From an uncultured Blautia sp. (lineage in GTDB: Bacteria > Bacillota > Clostridia > Lachnospirales > Lachnospiraceae), in the NCBI GenBank assembly GCA_958367245.1, contig CATXEA010000001.1:1-64000 (forward strand): 64,000 nt of DNA, written 5' to 3'. Numbering within the stretch: the stretch's first letter is position 1; the number at the start of each line of letters is the position of its first letter. Positions 49,216 through 58,407 of the stretch are shown here, one piece after another. The notes below the pieces were generated by a model, which did no database searches, had not been told where the DNA came from, and was given only the letters and a program-made list of their open reading frames with translations. Made by a program: the position numbers and the translations under genes.

Positions 49216-51759
49216 ATGGCAGTATCTAAAACAAAAAAAAGAACGACATCAAAGAAGCGCTCCAGCGCGAAACAGCAGTCCGTATCCGGCGGGTTTCAGA
49301 ATGAAATTATCCTGTTAGTGATTCTGGCAGCCTGTATCATTCTCCTTGTGAGTAATTTCGGAATGGGCGGTTTCGTGGGAGATGCTATCAGCAGCTTCTG
49401 TTTCGGGGCTATGGGTCTGATGGCTTATGTGTTCCCGATTCTGCTTTTCATCGGATGTGCGTTTATACTTTCCAATAAAAAAAATCATCTGGCTTATAAG
49501 AAATTATCTGCCGGAATTGTGCTTTTTGTCTGTATTTGCGGGATTATGCAGCTTCTGACAGAGGGGTATACGAAAAGCACAGAGCTTATGGACTATTATG
49601 CGCTCTGTTCTGATTACCGGACTGGGGGCGGAGTGATCGGAGGCGCTATCTGTATCTCTATCACCTCTGCTTTTGGAGTTGTGGGCGGTTATGTGATTAT
49701 CGGACTTGTGGTTCTTGTATGTCTGATTCTCATTACCCAGCATTCATTCCTTGACTTTGTTATGGGAATCGGAACCAGATTGTGTAATCTGGTAAAAGGG
49801 GGGCATGAGCGATATCAGGAGGGCAAACCTGAGCGTGACCTGAAAAGAGAAGTCCGAGCGCAGCAGAAACGCCAGTTAAAGGAGGAACGCCGTGCAGAGC
49901 GGATTCGTCAGCTTGAGATGGAACTTGCACAGGATGAAGAGGAGGAAACCCCTGCCGCACAGAGTCAGGAGGAGCTTTTCCTGGATCCCAGACAGGCTCG
50001 CAGAAAAATGTTTTCCCTTGACGGAACGGATCTTACAGCTTCGACCAGCCAAAGTACAGACCAGCCGTCCAGTGCTCCGGAATTTGAGATTCACCGTTCT
50101 GAACCTCTGACGGATATGACCGGGGACGAGGAGGAGATTTCTTATGAAGAACCGGTAAATGCAATGGAGGAGGATTCCCCTTTTCCGGAAAGTAAGGAGG
50201 GGAAAACAGCTTCCAAGAATCCGAAGTCTTCTCCTGCCGAAATTCAGAATGGGATTATAAATATCCAGCACGAAATAACGAAACAGGAACCTGCCGTTAA
50301 ACCAGAGTACAAATTTCCACCATTAAATCTTCTGAAAAAGGGCAGCGGGAAATCTCAGGGAGATTCCGATGCGCATTTGAGAAAGACTGCCCAGAAGCTT
50401 CAGGAGGTACTTTTTAATTTCGGAGTAAACGTAACTGTTACCAATGTAAGCTGCGGTCCGACTGTTACACGGTATGAACTTCAGCCTGAAATGGGCGTAA
50501 AGGTAAGTAAGATTGTCAGCCTTGCAGACGACATTAAACTGAATCTGGCAACGCCGGATATCCGAATCGAGGCGCCCATACCGGGTAAAGCTGCAGTGGG
50601 AATCGAGGTTCCGAATAAGGAGAACAGCGCGGTTATGCTCAGGGATCTCCTTCAGTCCGATGAATTCCGTAATGCGAAATCAAAGCTTGCCTTTGCTGCG
50701 GGTAAGGATATCGCAGGCAAACCTGTGGTTACAGATATTGCAAAAATGCCGCACCTTCTTATAGCAGGAGCCACAGGCTCAGGTAAATCGGTCTGTATCA
50801 ATACTCTGATCATGAGTATTTTATACAAAGCTACGCCGGATGAAGTTAAGCTTATCATGATTGACCCCAAAGTAGTGGAATTAAGTGTATATAACGGGAT
50901 TCCGCATCTCTTTATTCCGGTTGTCACAGACCCGAAGAAAGCGGCGGGCGCATTGAACTGGGCGGTTTCTGAGATGACCACCCGATATAATACATTTGCA
51001 GAATACGGTGTCCGTAATCTCACGGAATACAACAAAAAGATATCTTCCATTCCTGTTGCGGAGGGAGAAACAGCTCCCGAAAAAATGCCGCAGATTGTCA
51101 TTATCGTAGATGAGCTTGCAGACCTTATGATGGTTGCACCCGGAGAGGTGGAGGATGCGATCTGCCGTCTGGCGCAGCTTGCCCGTGCGGCGGGTATTCA
51201 CCTGATTATCGCTACCCAGCGTCCGTCAGTAAATGTCATTACCGGACTGATTAAGGCAAATATGCCTTCCAGAATTGCATTTTCCGTATCTTCCGGTGTG
51301 GATTCCCGTACAATTCTGGATATGAACGGAGCGGAGAAGCTTCTCGGAAAAGGAGATATGCTGTTTTATCCGCAGGGCTATCAGAAGCCGGCCAGACTTC
51401 AGGGCGCTTTCGTATCTGACGAAGAAGTCAGCAGCGTAGTGGAATTTCTCGCAAATAAAAATCCTGCAGTTTCCTATAATCAGCAGATTGAACAGCAGGT
51501 AAACAGCCCGTTAAGCGGCGGGGCAGGAGGAGAGGAGCGGGATATCTATTTCACAGATGCCGGCAAATTTATCGTCGAAAAAGAAAAAGCATCCATCGGT
51601 ATGCTCCAGAGAGTCTTTAAGATTGGCTTCAACCGTGCTGCCAGAATTATGGATCAGCTCTGCGATGCAGGAGTTGTGGGACCTGAGGAGGGAACCAAAC
51701 CTAGAAAGGTTCTTATGACTATGGAGGAATTTGAAAATTACATCGAAGAATCTTTATAA
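49216..51759 (+). CDS. ftsK: FtsK/SpoIIIE DNA translocase
   Basis: An 847-residue DNA pump that moves chromosomes through the division or sporulation septum. Four membrane helices fill residues 30-185, a charged variable linker follows to about 370, and the motor domain has Walker A G-A-T-G-S-G-K-S near residue 520, Walker B I-V-I-I-V-D-E-L-A-D-L and A-T-Q-R-P-S-V. The C-terminal gamma winged helix that reads orientation sequences begins at G-M-L-Q-R-V-F-K-I-G-F-N-R-A-A. Since yqfC and yqfD lie downstream it may serve as SpoIIIE. Confidence 0.93.
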   Translation: MAVSKTKKRTTSKKRSSAKQQSVSGGFQNEIILLVILAACIILLVSNFGMGGFVGDAISSFCFGAMGLMAYVFPILLFIGCAFILSNKKNHLAYKKLSAGIVLFVCICGIMQLLTEGYTKSTELMDYYALCSDYRTGGGVIGGAICISITSAFGVVGGYVIIGLVVLVCLILITQHSFLDFVMGIGTRLCNLVKGGHERYQEGKPERDLKREVRAQQKRQLKEERRAERIRQLEMELAQDEEEETPAAQSQEELFLDPRQARRKMFSLDGTDLTASTSQSTDQPSSAPEFEIHRSEPLTDMTGDEEEISYEEPVNAMEEDSPFPESKEGKTASKNPKSSPAEIQNGIINIQHEITKQEPAVKPEYKFPPLNLLKKGSGKSQGDSDAHLRKTAQKLQEVLFNFGVNVTVTNVSCGPTVTRYELQPEMGVKVSKIVSLADDIKLNLATPDIRIEAPIPGKAAVGIEVPNKENSAVMLRDLLQSDEFRNAKSKLAFAAGKDIAGKPVVTDIAKMPHLLIAGATGSGKSVCINTLIMSILYKATPDEVKLIMIDPKVVELSVYNGIPHLFIPVVTDPKKAAGALNWAVSEMTTRYNTFAEYGVRNLTEYNKKISSIPVAEGETAPEKMPQIVIIVDELADLMMVAPGEVEDAICRLAQLARAAGIHLIIATQRPSVNVITGLIKANMPSRIAFSVSSGVDSRTILDMNGAEKLLGKGDMLFYPQGYQKPARLQGAFVSDEEVSSVVEFLANKNPAVSYNQQIEQQVNSPLSGGAGGEERDIYFTDAGKFIVEKEKASIGMLQRVFKIGFNRAARIMDQLCDAGVVGPEEGTKPRKVLMTMEEFENYIEESL

Positions 51760-51799
51760 ATAAGAAATCGAATGGATAGAAGAAAGGACTGCCTATGCT

Positions 51800-52879
51800 A
51801 TGAAGTGTCCGAAGTGTCATAAAGAAGTGGAACGCGGTTCTTTATACTGTCCCAATTGTCTTACGGAAATTCCCTGGGTAAAGGAATTTGATTCTGTAGA
51901 GACCCAGCTTGAAAAGAAGAGACAGACTATGGAAGCAGAACAAGAAACAGGGAAGCTAACGCAGTTGGGAGAGAGACTGCGCGTCAACAAAAAAAGGATT
52001 CTCTTTTTTACAGTCCTTGCGGCTGTATTTATCGGAGGTTTCTGTTACAGACAGCTCCATACTTTTTCTGCTTTATATACAAAGGCTGAGAAATATTATG
52101 GAAGGGGAGCATACGGCCGTGCCATGCATGCGGTTGAGGAAGCTCTTGAAAAGGAACCGGGGAATTTATCTGCGAATCTTCTTTTCGCCAGTCTTCTGAA
52201 GCAGGAAGGAGATGCAGAATCTGCTATACTGGTTCTTCAGCCAATGGTGAAGGAATACCCTGACAGTGTGGAGGCTGCCTCAATGCTTGTTGAGTATCTG
52301 GCGTCGGAACACCGCACAGGGGAAATCCGGATTTTCCTGAAGAATGTTACGAATCCGGAAATTCTGGATGCATGCAGAGACTATATCTGCGAAAAGCCGT
52401 CTCTGAGCATTGAGCCGGGAATATATACGTCTCCCCAGACGTTGGAACTGTTTGCAGATTATGATAAAATTTATTATACACTGGACGGCAGTATGCCCAA
52501 CCAGAACAGTACCCTGTATGCCGGACCGATTGCAATTGGAGAGGGAACTACAAAGCTGAATGCATTTGGAATTAACAAAAATAATATTTCCAGCGATATT
52601 CTTTCTGCTGAATATGTGATTGTCCTGAAAAGTCCGGACAAGCCTAAGATTACGCCGGAATCAGGAATTTACAGAAAAAAGACAAAAATAAAAATAGAAG
52701 TGCCGGATGGATGCAGGGCGTATTATGCTTTTGATAATGAGCATCCTACAACGGCAAGCACAGAATATAAGACGCCGGTTAACCTTCCTCAGGGATATCA
52801 TACCTTTTATGCTATTTTGGTAGCGCCTAACGGAAAGGAAAGTCCGGTAGCGAGCTGTGAGTATTATCTGGAATATTAA
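51800..52879 (+). CDS. Membrane protein with zinc ribbon, TPR and CHB_HEX_C domains
   Basis: A 359-residue mosaic protein. Residues 3-22 hold a double C-x-x-C zinc ribbon (C-P-K-C and C-P-N-C); a single membrane helix is at about 57-76; tetratricopeptide-like helices follow (residues 90-180, Y-G-R-G-A-Y-G-R-A-M-H-A-V-E-E-A-L); then two copies of the chitobiase/beta-hexosaminidase C-terminal fold (Y-Y-T-L-D-G-S-M-P-N and Y-Y-A-F-D-N-E-H-P-T). There is no catalytic domain, so it is probably a cell-surface binding or scaffold protein. It is 40 bases after ftsK. Confidence 0.75.
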   Translation: MKCPKCHKEVERGSLYCPNCLTEIPWVKEFDSVETQLEKKRQTMEAEQETGKLTQLGERLRVNKKRILFFTVLAAVFIGGFCYRQLHTFSALYTKAEKYYGRGAYGRAMHAVEEALEKEPGNLSANLLFASLLKQEGDAESAILVLQPMVKEYPDSVEAASMLVEYLASEHRTGEIRIFLKNVTNPEILDACRDYICEKPSLSIEPGIYTSPQTLELFADYDKIYYTLDGSMPNQNSTLYAGPIAIGEGTTKLNAFGINKNNISSDILSAEYVIVLKSPDKPKITPESGIYRKKTKIKIEVPDGCRAYYAFDNEHPTTASTEYKTPVNLPQGYHTFYAILVAPNGKESPVASCEYYLEY

Positions 52880-52924
52880 TGAATGTTGGTTGTCAATAAC
52901 TATATTATGTAAAGGAGAATAACA

Positions 52925-53224
52925 ATGGTAAAACATATTGTAATGTGGTCGTTTAAAGAAGAAATTCCAATGGAGGAAAGAGAAGCGGACAAAGCAAGGA
53001 TTAAAGAAGGGCTGGAAGGTCTTGTGGGAATTGTTCCGGGGCTTTTAAGCGCCCATGTGGTAACTGAGTTAATCGGCTCCAGCACCCATGATTTCTGCCT
53101 TATCACGGAATTTGATACGCCGGAGGCTCTTGTTGCATATAAAGACAATCCGGATCATGTAAAAGTAGCCACTTTTGTGAGAAGCGTAACCTGCAACCGT
53201 GCAGCTCTGGATTATGTAGAATAA
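52925..53224 (+). CDS. Dabb-family stress-responsive small protein
   Basis: A 99-residue dimeric alpha/beta-barrel (Dabb) protein: M-V-K-H-I-V-M-W-S-F-K at the start and L-I-T-E-F-D-T-P-E-A-L, with the late D-N-P-D-H-V-K-V-A-T-F. The family covers olivetolic-acid-cyclase-like and stress proteins, and no specific reaction can be assigned. AAAGGAGA precedes the ATG. Its stop shares one base with the rlmH start, so they are coupled. Confidence 0.82.
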   Translation: MVKHIVMWSFKEEIPMEEREADKARIKEGLEGLVGIVPGLLSAHVVTELIGSSTHDFCLITEFDTPEALVAYKDNPDHVKVATFVRSVTCNRAALDYVE

Positions 53225-53703
53225 TGGAAATAAAAATTCTCAGCGTAGGTAAAATCAAAGAAAAATATTTAACAGCCGGTATTGCTGAATATGCCAAACG
53301 TCTCAGCCGTTACTGCAAGCTGACATTCTGTCAGGTGGCAGATGAAAAAACGCCGGATAAAGCTTCGGAGGCTCTGAATCTTCAGATTAAAGAAATAGAA
53401 GGCGAACGATTGATGAAACATATCCGTGAACAGGATTATGTGATTGCCCTTGCCATTGACGGACAGATGCTGGATTCTGTAGAATTATCCCGTAAAATTG
53501 ATTCTCTGGGGATTTCCGGAAACAGTTCCATTGCTTTTGTCATTGGCGGTTCTCTGGGATTGAGCGATAAGATATTAAAGCGCGCAGACTATAAACTGAG
53601 CTTTTCCAGAATGACATTTCCTCATCAATTGATGCAGATGATTCTTCTGGAACAGATTTACCGTGCCTATCGAATCATAAATCATGAGCCTTATCACAAA
53701 TAA
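53224..53703 (+). CDS. rlmH: 23S rRNA (pseudouridine1915-N3)-methyltransferase
   Basis: A 159-residue SPOUT methyltransferase that modifies helix 69 of assembled ribosomes with S-adenosylmethionine. The knotted C-terminal half has F-V-I-G-G-S-L-G-L-S and the conserved S-R-M-T-F-P-H-Q-L-M-Q-M-I-L-L-E-Q-I-Y-R end, finishing in Y-H-K, as is standard. It is full length. The ATG overlaps the stop of the Dabb gene (TAATG). Confidence 0.96.
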   Translation: MEIKILSVGKIKEKYLTAGIAEYAKRLSRYCKLTFCQVADEKTPDKASEALNLQIKEIEGERLMKHIREQDYVIALAIDGQMLDSVELSRKIDSLGISGNSSIAFVIGGSLGLSDKILKRADYKLSFSRMTFPHQLMQMILLEQIYRAYRIINHEPYHK

Positions 53704-53727
53704 GAGAAACAGAGGTATCAAAGCAGC

Positions 53728-54264
53728 ATGAACATAGAGAAATTTGATGAATTTATTTCGCAATATCCGATTTATGAATACCGTATTTTAGATACGAAGG
53801 ATATTTTTGCCAGAGAGCGTGTGCGTATCATCTGCCAGACAGAGTGCCAGAGGTATGGCTCTACTTGGGCATGCCCGCCTGCAGTGGGCACTTTAGAGGA
53901 ATGTGAGGCAAAGATAAAAAGTTATGCAAACGCAGTTTTCTTTTCCAGTGTGGCAGAGGTCTCCGATGTGCTGAATATGGAAGAGATGCTTGCCACAAGG
54001 CAGGCTCATGAGGAGCTGACAACAGAAGTGGGCGATTTTCTCAAAAGCGAGGGACATGAGATTTATATTCTTTCCACAGAGTCCTGCGATATCTGCGAAA
54101 ACTGCAGCTACAAAGAAGGAAAGCCCTGCCGTCATCCGGAACGGATGCATCCCTGTCTGGAAAGCCACGGTGTTGTGGCAAATGAAATCGTGGAACGTGA
54201 AGCTATGGAATACAACATCGGTGGGAATACGATTCTGTGGTTTTCTATGGTGCTTTACCGTTGA
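53728..54264 (+). CDS. DUF2284 cysteine-rich metal-binding protein (second copy)
   Basis: A 178-residue DUF2284 protein with cysteines in C-Q-T-E-C-Q-R-Y-G-S-T-W-A-C-P-P near residue 36 and C-D-I-C-E-N-C-S-Y plus P-C-R-H in the C-terminal half. It is the paralogue of 16330-16884, with the same cysteine layout but low identity elsewhere. Probably binds iron-sulfur or zinc; function unknown. It follows rlmH closely and ends shortly before a terminator-like hairpin. Confidence 0.8.
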   Translation: MNIEKFDEFISQYPIYEYRILDTKDIFARERVRIICQTECQRYGSTWACPPAVGTLEECEAKIKSYANAVFFSSVAEVSDVLNMEEMLATRQAHEELTTEVGDFLKSEGHEIYILSTESCDICENCSYKEGKPCRHPERMHPCLESHGVVANEIVEREAMEYNIGGNTILWFSMVLYR

Positions 54265-54311
54265 CAGCGTGTCTAAGATAACAGGAGCATATTAAAAAAT
54301 GTATAGAATCC

Positions 54312-54355
54312 ATCTCCCCAGCATAGAATACAAACAAAAGCCGGGGAGATTTTTT
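54312..54355 (+). terminator. Terminator-like hairpin overlapping the yqfC ribosome-binding site
   Basis: ATCTCCCC (54312-54319) pairs with GGGGAGAT (54343-54350) and is followed by TTTTT. The 3' arm contains the GGGGAG that serves as ribosome-binding site for yqfC, whose ATG is at 54356, so the stem would both stop transcription and hide that site. Confidence 0.65.
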
Positions 54356-54634
54356 ATGAAAAAGTGGGAACAATGGAAAGAAAATGCTGTGACCAGTCTG
54401 GAAGTTCCGCCTGATCTGGCATACGGTGATGCAGTTGTAACAATCACGGGACAGGGAAGAGTATTTGTGGAAAATTATCGCTGTATTTCGAAATACAGCC
54501 CTACAGAAATCGTGATCCTCACCCCCCGGGGAAAGGTTGCCATCTGCGGGAAATGTCTGGAAATACCCTGGTATACTCCGGATGAAATGCTGGTAAAAGG
54601 ATGTATTTCCGGAATCTTTCCTCAGAGATGCTGA
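54356..54634 (+). CDS. yqfC: Sporulation protein YqfC (YabP family)
   Basis: A 92-residue YabP/YqfC-fold protein. It begins M-K-K-W-E-Q-W-K-E-N-A-V-T-S-L-E-V-P, aligning with Bacillus YqfC, and has the family's I-T-G-Q-G-R-V-F-V-E-N-Y and I-L-T-P-R-G-K-V-A-I-C-G strands. The start at 54356 is favoured because it fits the family's first residues; an in-frame ATG at 54299 would add 19 residues. yqfD follows after six bases, as in other spore formers. In Bacillus yqfC is expressed in the mother cell under sigma-E. Confidence 0.85.
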   Translation: MKKWEQWKENAVTSLEVPPDLAYGDAVVTITGQGRVFVENYRCISKYSPTEIVILTPRGKVAICGKCLEIPWYTPDEMLVKGCISGIFPQRC

Positions 54635-54640
54635 TTTTCT

Positions 54641-55861
54641 ATGATTGAAAAATTTCTCAGATTCCTGCGTGGATATGTTCAAATTTGTGTCAGCGGCGGA
54701 CAGTTGGAACGATTTTTAAACCTGTGCAAAAGCCGTCGGATTTCTCTTGAAAAAATATGCAGCCGTGATGGGGACAGAATTACCGGTTATTTGGCTCTGA
54801 ACGATTTTTTTCTCCTTCGTCCGGTTCGCAGCAAATCCAAAGTACATATCTGTGTCCTGAAAAAACGCGGTCTGCCCTTCTTTTTTTACAGAAATAAAAA
54901 AAGAAAGGCTTTTTTTCTTGGACTTTTGGCGGCATTTCTCTTAATGCTGCTGCTTTCCGGTCGAATCTGGAATATCCATGTGGAAGGAAATAAAAGAAAT
55001 TCTACTCCTGAAATTCTTACATTTCTTGAAAAAGAAGGAATTACTCATGGAATGTCAAAACAAAAAATCGACTGCGGGGAAATCGCATCTCTGGTGCGCA
55101 GGAAATATCAGGATATTGCCTGGGTTTCCGCCCGTATACAGGGAACACGGCTGATTTTGACTGTTCAGGAAGGGATTTTGACGGAGGATGCAGGAGAGTC
55201 AGAAACTCCCTGCGATTTGTCTGCTGACCGAACAGGAACCATTGTAAAAATGATTACCCGGCAGGGAATTCCCCTTGTTCATCCCGGTGATACCTGTAAA
55301 GAAGGCGATATTCTTGTTTCGGGTGAGCTTCCGATCATGAATGACAGTCAGGAAGTCGTCCGTTACGCCTATGTAAAAGCAGATGCAGATATCTGGGTTC
55401 AGTATACACGGTCTTATCATCGGAAGTTTCCTCTGAGACATCAGACAGAAATCCCTACAGGCCAGAAAAAATATGGGGTTTCTCTGTTCTTTGGAAGAAC
55501 TTATCTGGAAGCATATCCCTCTTTGGGAAAGCGCTGGAGGAGGGAAGAAGAATTTATTCCTCTTCGCATTACAGAGAATTTTTTTCTTCCGATTGTATTG
55601 GGAAAAGCAGTTTACAGAGAATATATACCCAAAACCTCTGTATACACGAAAGAGGAGGCAGAGGCTCTGGCTTTACAGCAACTCCATCTTTATGAGGAAA
55701 AAATACTGGCGAAGGGCGCTGAAATAACTGAAAATAATGTTTCTATAAAGATAACGGACACGGATTGTATTTCAGAGGGAAATCTGACGATTATAGAAAA
55801 ATCCGGCAGGGAAACACCTGTCATAATGAAGGAGGTTCCTTATTTTCAGGAACAATCCTGA
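54641..55861 (+). CDS. yqfD: Sporulation protein YqfD
   Basis: A 406-residue protein close in length to Bacillus YqfD. It has a soluble N-terminal region, one membrane helix (F-L-G-L-L-A-A-F-L-L-M-L-L-L-S-G, near residues 89-104), then an extracytoplasmic domain with N-I-H-V-E-G-N, E-I-L-T-F-L-E, and the late G-A-E-I-T-E-N-N-V-S-I-K. Known as a mother-cell sporulation protein of uncertain role. The gene follows yqfC directly. Confidence 0.87.
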   Translation: MIEKFLRFLRGYVQICVSGGQLERFLNLCKSRRISLEKICSRDGDRITGYLALNDFFLLRPVRSKSKVHICVLKKRGLPFFFYRNKKRKAFFLGLLAAFLLMLLLSGRIWNIHVEGNKRNSTPEILTFLEKEGITHGMSKQKIDCGEIASLVRRKYQDIAWVSARIQGTRLILTVQEGILTEDAGESETPCDLSADRTGTIVKMITRQGIPLVHPGDTCKEGDILVSGELPIMNDSQEVVRYAYVKADADIWVQYTRSYHRKFPLRHQTEIPTGQKKYGVSLFFGRTYLEAYPSLGKRWRREEEFIPLRITENFFLPIVLGKAVYREYIPKTSVYTKEEAEALALQQLHLYEEKILAKGAEITENNVSIKITDTDCISEGNLTIIEKSGRETPVIMKEVPYFQEQS

Positions 55862-55979
55862 AGAGCGTATGAACTTTTTTTACAGGAAAACTGCTTTTTT
55901 CAGAATGTTTTTTCTGATACAATAGAAGTATTATAGATGCAGTCTGGCGCTGCGAAAATAAATGTAGAAGGAGCAAAAG

Positions 55980-56225
55980 ATGATAGTAGAATGTCCGGCA
56001 AATACAAGATTACAGGAATACCTTCTGAAAAATGATATCCACATCCTGACGCCTTGCGGAGGACGGGGGAATTGTGCGAAATGTAAAGTGAAAATATTAA
56101 AGGGAGAAGCCAGAGTCAATACTATGGATCGTATCTGGTTTTCTCAAAAGGAACTGGAGGAGGGATATCGTCTGGGCTGTCAGGTCTTTGCCAGAGAACC
56201 CTTGACTGTGGAGGTATATGAATAA
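55980..56225 (+). CDS. Small [2Fe-2S] ferredoxin, RACo/ASKHA-like domain
   Basis: An 81-residue ferredoxin with ligands Cys26, Cys32, Cys35 (P-C-G-G-R-G-N-C-A-K-C) and Cys67 (L-G-C-Q-V). C-G-G-R-G-N-C-x-K-C with a following G-C-Q is the form found at the N terminus of corrinoid-activating ASKHA proteins (RACo type), but here it is a stand-alone protein. AAGGAG precedes the ATG and an extended -10 (TGATACAAT, 55916-55923) lies about 57 bases before it. Partner proteins are not obvious. Confidence 0.8.
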   Translation: MIVECPANTRLQEYLLKNDIHILTPCGGRGNCAKCKVKILKGEARVNTMDRIWFSQKELEEGYRLGCQVFAREPLTVEVYE

Positions 56226-56278
56226 GTCCCTGAAAATTCAGGGGGATTCAAAGAAGAGAATAATAAAAGGTGATACAT

Positions 56279-57106
56279 ATGAAGAAACCATATCAGGTAT
56301 TTTATGATGGCAATTTCTGGGGACATCACGGAAGAGATCATGCAGGAGAAGAGATGAAGCTTAACCGGGAATTTCAGTGGGCAGGGCATTACTGGCTGAT
56401 TCCCTCAATTTATTTATGCGGAAAGGGAATTGTTGTTGATTTGTGTAGGCGAGTTGCTCTTTCTGATATCAGCGCTTTTATGGAAAAATGGGCGCCGGAA
56501 GGGAAAGACGTTTCATGGGAGAGATTCTCCCGTGAAGAGCAGATGGAACTGGAACGGGAAAACCCGCTGATTCTGGATTTCTTTTCTGAGCTGGAAGTAA
56601 ATGGGCGAACTTTGCAAAGAGAACATGGCTGTGGGATTTGTTTTAATCCCTGTCTGGGAAAAGAAATGGACGACGATTCTGAAATCCAAAATGTCCTCAG
56701 ACATTATCAACTGGATACAGCGTACGGATGGGTAGTAAGTAGAGAGGCTTTTTCATGGGAAGGGAGATATAAGTCCCAGATTCATTCAATGTCCATCAGA
56801 CTGAAAGAAGAGCCTAAGGAGCTTTGCGGACCACATTTTAAAGTCTGTTCTCCCGGAGATACCTTTTCCTTTGTCCATCCGGTCAGTGGGATAAAGTATA
56901 CCTTAATCGCAAAAGCCTTTGAGCAGCATACTCTTCCAGATAGTGTGTGGGAATCAAAGTCCAAACAGCTTCCTGTGCATTTCACGGCTATGGATTATAC
57001 GCTGGAGCCGAAAACCGCGCACTTAGAGGCAGTACAGGAAGATATTGAGTGGTTCATTGTCTTTCAGGATAAAATACATCCGGAGGGCGAATTCACACTG
57101 ATTTAA
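56279..57106 (+). CDS. Hypothetical protein, soluble
   Basis: A 275-residue protein without signal peptide or membrane helix. It opens F-Y-D-G-N-F-W-G-H-H-G-R-D-H-A-G-E-E-M, has C-G-I-C-F-N-P-C in the middle and a C-terminal region with S-P-G-D-T-F-S-F-V-H-P and E-Q-H-T-L-P. The cysteine group might bind metal. I do not recognise the family. The start at 56279 has AAAGGTGAT; an upstream GTG at 56270 is possible. The 3' end overlaps the convergent M56 peptidase gene by four bases. Confidence 0.55.
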   Translation: MKKPYQVFYDGNFWGHHGRDHAGEEMKLNREFQWAGHYWLIPSIYLCGKGIVVDLCRRVALSDISAFMEKWAPEGKDVSWERFSREEQMELERENPLILDFFSELEVNGRTLQREHGCGICFNPCLGKEMDDDSEIQNVLRHYQLDTAYGWVVSREAFSWEGRYKSQIHSMSIRLKEEPKELCGPHFKVCSPGDTFSFVHPVSGIKYTLIAKAFEQHTLPDSVWESKSKQLPVHFTAMDYTLEPKTAHLEAVQEDIEWFIVFQDKIHPEGEFTLI

Positions 57107-58407
57107 AAAGAACTGCCATCGGATAAGGCAGATTCCTGTCTTGTAAAAACTGCGAGTTCTGTCTTATCCTCTGCATTGTAAAAAGAAATAATCTCCATAT
57201 TTCCAATCAAATCAAAAGCCAAATCTGCACAGGAGCTGAAATCTTCGGGCAGTACCGATGGATTTCCCTGAAGATAGACCATAAGCGCATAGGGGGCTTT
57301 TTCGGTCTGAAGCTCTATGGAAGAATATTTATATCCTTTTGGATAAGGAAGATGCTGCGCTATGAAAGACACATTGACTGAATCACCAAGGTAATCTGTT
57401 CGATAACTCTCTAAATCATTATAGAATACTGTTTTGCGGGAAGGAGAGAGCAATCGTTTGAGATATCCGTCGCCTGTCGGGTTTGTCAGAAAGCAGATGG
57501 AAGCGAATATACAGACAAGGACTGCCGGACAAACCGTCTGCCAGACTGGCTGTTTATAATACAGAATAGCCCTGACCCGTGTCTTTACTCCAATCTCCCC
57601 AAATGCCAGAGGACAGGAAATAATTCTTCGGCGGGAAATGCTGCATCGGACAAGCGCCTGAGTATAGTCAGCTCTTTTTTCTGAATTCAGATCCCGGATA
57701 ACTTTTTCATCGCAGGCAAGCTCGATGTCACGACACAGAAGCACAAACGCCAGCCACATCAAAGGATTAAACCAGTGAATTGTCAATAAGAGAAAAGCTG
57801 CCGGCTTCCACCAGTGATCTTTGCGGCAGATATGCGCTTTTTCGTGAGCTATGACATATTCCAGATCTTGCGCATCCAACTGGCAGGGAAGATAAATTTT
57901 TGGCTTTACAAGTCCCAGTACAAAGGGAGCGCTTATCTTCTCACTCTGAAAAACCTGCTCTTTGTACCGCACTGCCGTGGCAAGTTTTCTGTACAGCTTC
58001 CAAAGACTGAAAGTTCCATAAAAGAGTATTACAAGCATTCCCAAAATCCAGAGTATTTCAAAAACAGGTATCCATATCTGAAGTGGATTTGCACTTTCAC
58101 CGGTTTTGGGTGTAAACGTCTGCTGAAGGAGCGGATTGACTGCCATGTTAAGTGCATTTATTCCGCTGTCAATGGCAGGAGACATATCCATTTCGATATC
58201 CATTGGAATGGTTTGGGCACTTGGAATCAAACTCCATGCACTCTCAATCGAAAACGGACAAAGGAGTCTTATGGCAACAATTCCCCAAAGGAGAACACTT
58301 ATCCATTTAGGGGCTTTTTTCAAAAGAAAGCGCAATATCAGCACAGCCAATATCATCCAGCCGGCAGATATGCTCATGTTAACTGTTTTTAAAAAGACTT
58401 CTTTCAT
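57103..58407 (-). CDS. BlaR1/MecR1-like M56 sensor peptidase
   Basis: A 434-residue membrane metalloprotease. Four helices lie in the first 310 residues; the zinc site is H-E-K-A-H with the downstream E-L-A-C-D-E-K on the cytoplasmic loop. The C-terminal outside domain is only about 120 residues and lacks the penicillin-binding fold of true BlaR1, so the signal is unknown. In the family, signal-driven cleavage inactivates the BlaI repressor, whose gene here precedes it with a one-base overlap (TGATG). No beta-lactamase gene is close. Confidence 0.85.
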   Translation of the reverse strand: MKEVFLKTVNMSISAGWMILAVLILRFLLKKAPKWISVLLWGIVAIRLLCPFSIESAWSLIPSAQTIPMDIEMDMSPAIDSGINALNMAVNPLLQQTFTPKTGESANPLQIWIPVFEILWILGMLVILFYGTFSLWKLYRKLATAVRYKEQVFQSEKISAPFVLGLVKPKIYLPCQLDAQDLEYVIAHEKAHICRKDHWWKPAAFLLLTIHWFNPLMWLAFVLLCRDIELACDEKVIRDLNSEKRADYTQALVRCSISRRRIISCPLAFGEIGVKTRVRAILYYKQPVWQTVCPAVLVCIFASICFLTNPTGDGYLKRLLSPSRKTVFYNDLESYRTDYLGDSVNVSFIAQHLPYPKGYKYSSIELQTEKAPYALMVYLQGNPSVLPEDFSSCADLAFDLIGNMEIISFYNAEDKTELAVFTRQESALSDGSSF

